Assembly: GCA_034434895.1 (NCBI GenBank)
Contig: DAOTYI010000160.1
Coordinates: 1 to 28,968, forward strand
DNA length: 28,968 nt
Reading direction: 5' to 3'
DNA from: DAOTXL01 sp034434895
GTDB lineage: Bacteria; Chloroflexota; Anaerolineae; JAAYZQ01
A program made the position numbers and the translations under genes. The notes under the pieces are model-generated. The model was not told the origin of the DNA. It did not search any database and saw nothing but the letters and a program-made list of their open reading frames with translations. Below, one piece after another: positions 28,896 through 28,968 of this stretch. Position 1 is the stretch's first letter. Each line of letters begins with the position of its first letter.

Positions 28896-28968
28896 TTTCT
28901 TTGCTCCCTCCATTCTGATTTAGGATATAACTACCTCGACAATGTTAGATTCGACCTCACCCCTACCC

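Overview
The window is GC-rich bacterial DNA, densely packed, with most genes on the minus strand. There is no rRNA or tRNA to place it taxonomically. Multiplied hdr genes, class I two-subunit fumarase, many short toxin-antitoxin (TA) cassettes, palindromic intergenic repeats and heptanucleotide repeats suggest an anaerobic or facultative member of the Chloroflexota (Anaerolineae-like). That assignment is inference.

Layout. (1) 1-2569, minus: a purine unit, xpt-guaA, followed by a membrane protein cut by the window edge. (2) 2856-4744, plus: a PfkB-family sugar kinase overlapping a BtpA/SgcQ-family gene, probably read from a leaderless promoter. (3) 4776-5512, minus: a vapBC toxin-antitoxin pair. 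(4) 5559-6883: a complete IS481-like insertion sequence with terminal inverted repeats and an 11-bp target duplication, sitting inside a palindromic repeat. (5) 7050-13989, minus: alpha/beta hydrolase, two tandem CBS-ACT proteins, MvhD, an FrhB/FdhB-like iron-sulfur protein, and a soluble two-subunit fumarate-reductase-like enzyme (thiol:fumarate-reductase type, here called TfrB and TfrA) with a HEPN/MNT pair between its subunits. A strong terminator follows at 7012-7042. (6) 14351-27307, minus: class I fumarase alpha, HEPN/MNT pair, fumarase beta, mntA-hepT, hdrC1, hdrB1, hicBA, hdrA1, hicBA, hdrA2, hdrC2, hdrB2 and a double-length hdrA3. (7) 27678-28895, minus: metK.

Reading of the system. 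Fumarase makes fumarate from malate. TfrAB looks like a soluble fumarate reductase with no membrane anchor gene. Two HdrABC sets, MvhD and the FrhB/FdhB-like protein provide flavin and iron-sulfur wiring typical of electron bifurcation or confurcation. I infer a soluble Hdr-linked fumarate reductase/fumarase system, with thiol, ferredoxin or F420/NAD(P)H as possible partners; none of these is proven by sequence.

The most unusual feature is that five TA-type gene pairs (two HEPN/MNT, one mntA-hepT, two hicBA) are threaded between the enzyme-subunit genes of this locus, often with 1-4-nt stop/start overlaps. One hicBA pair lies exactly at the junction where the paralogous hdrA3 has its two halves fused through a linker encoded by heptanucleotide repeats. 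The window also carries a 149-bp MITE-like element with 8-bp direct repeats, several long palindromes and at least four heptanucleotide repeat tracts.
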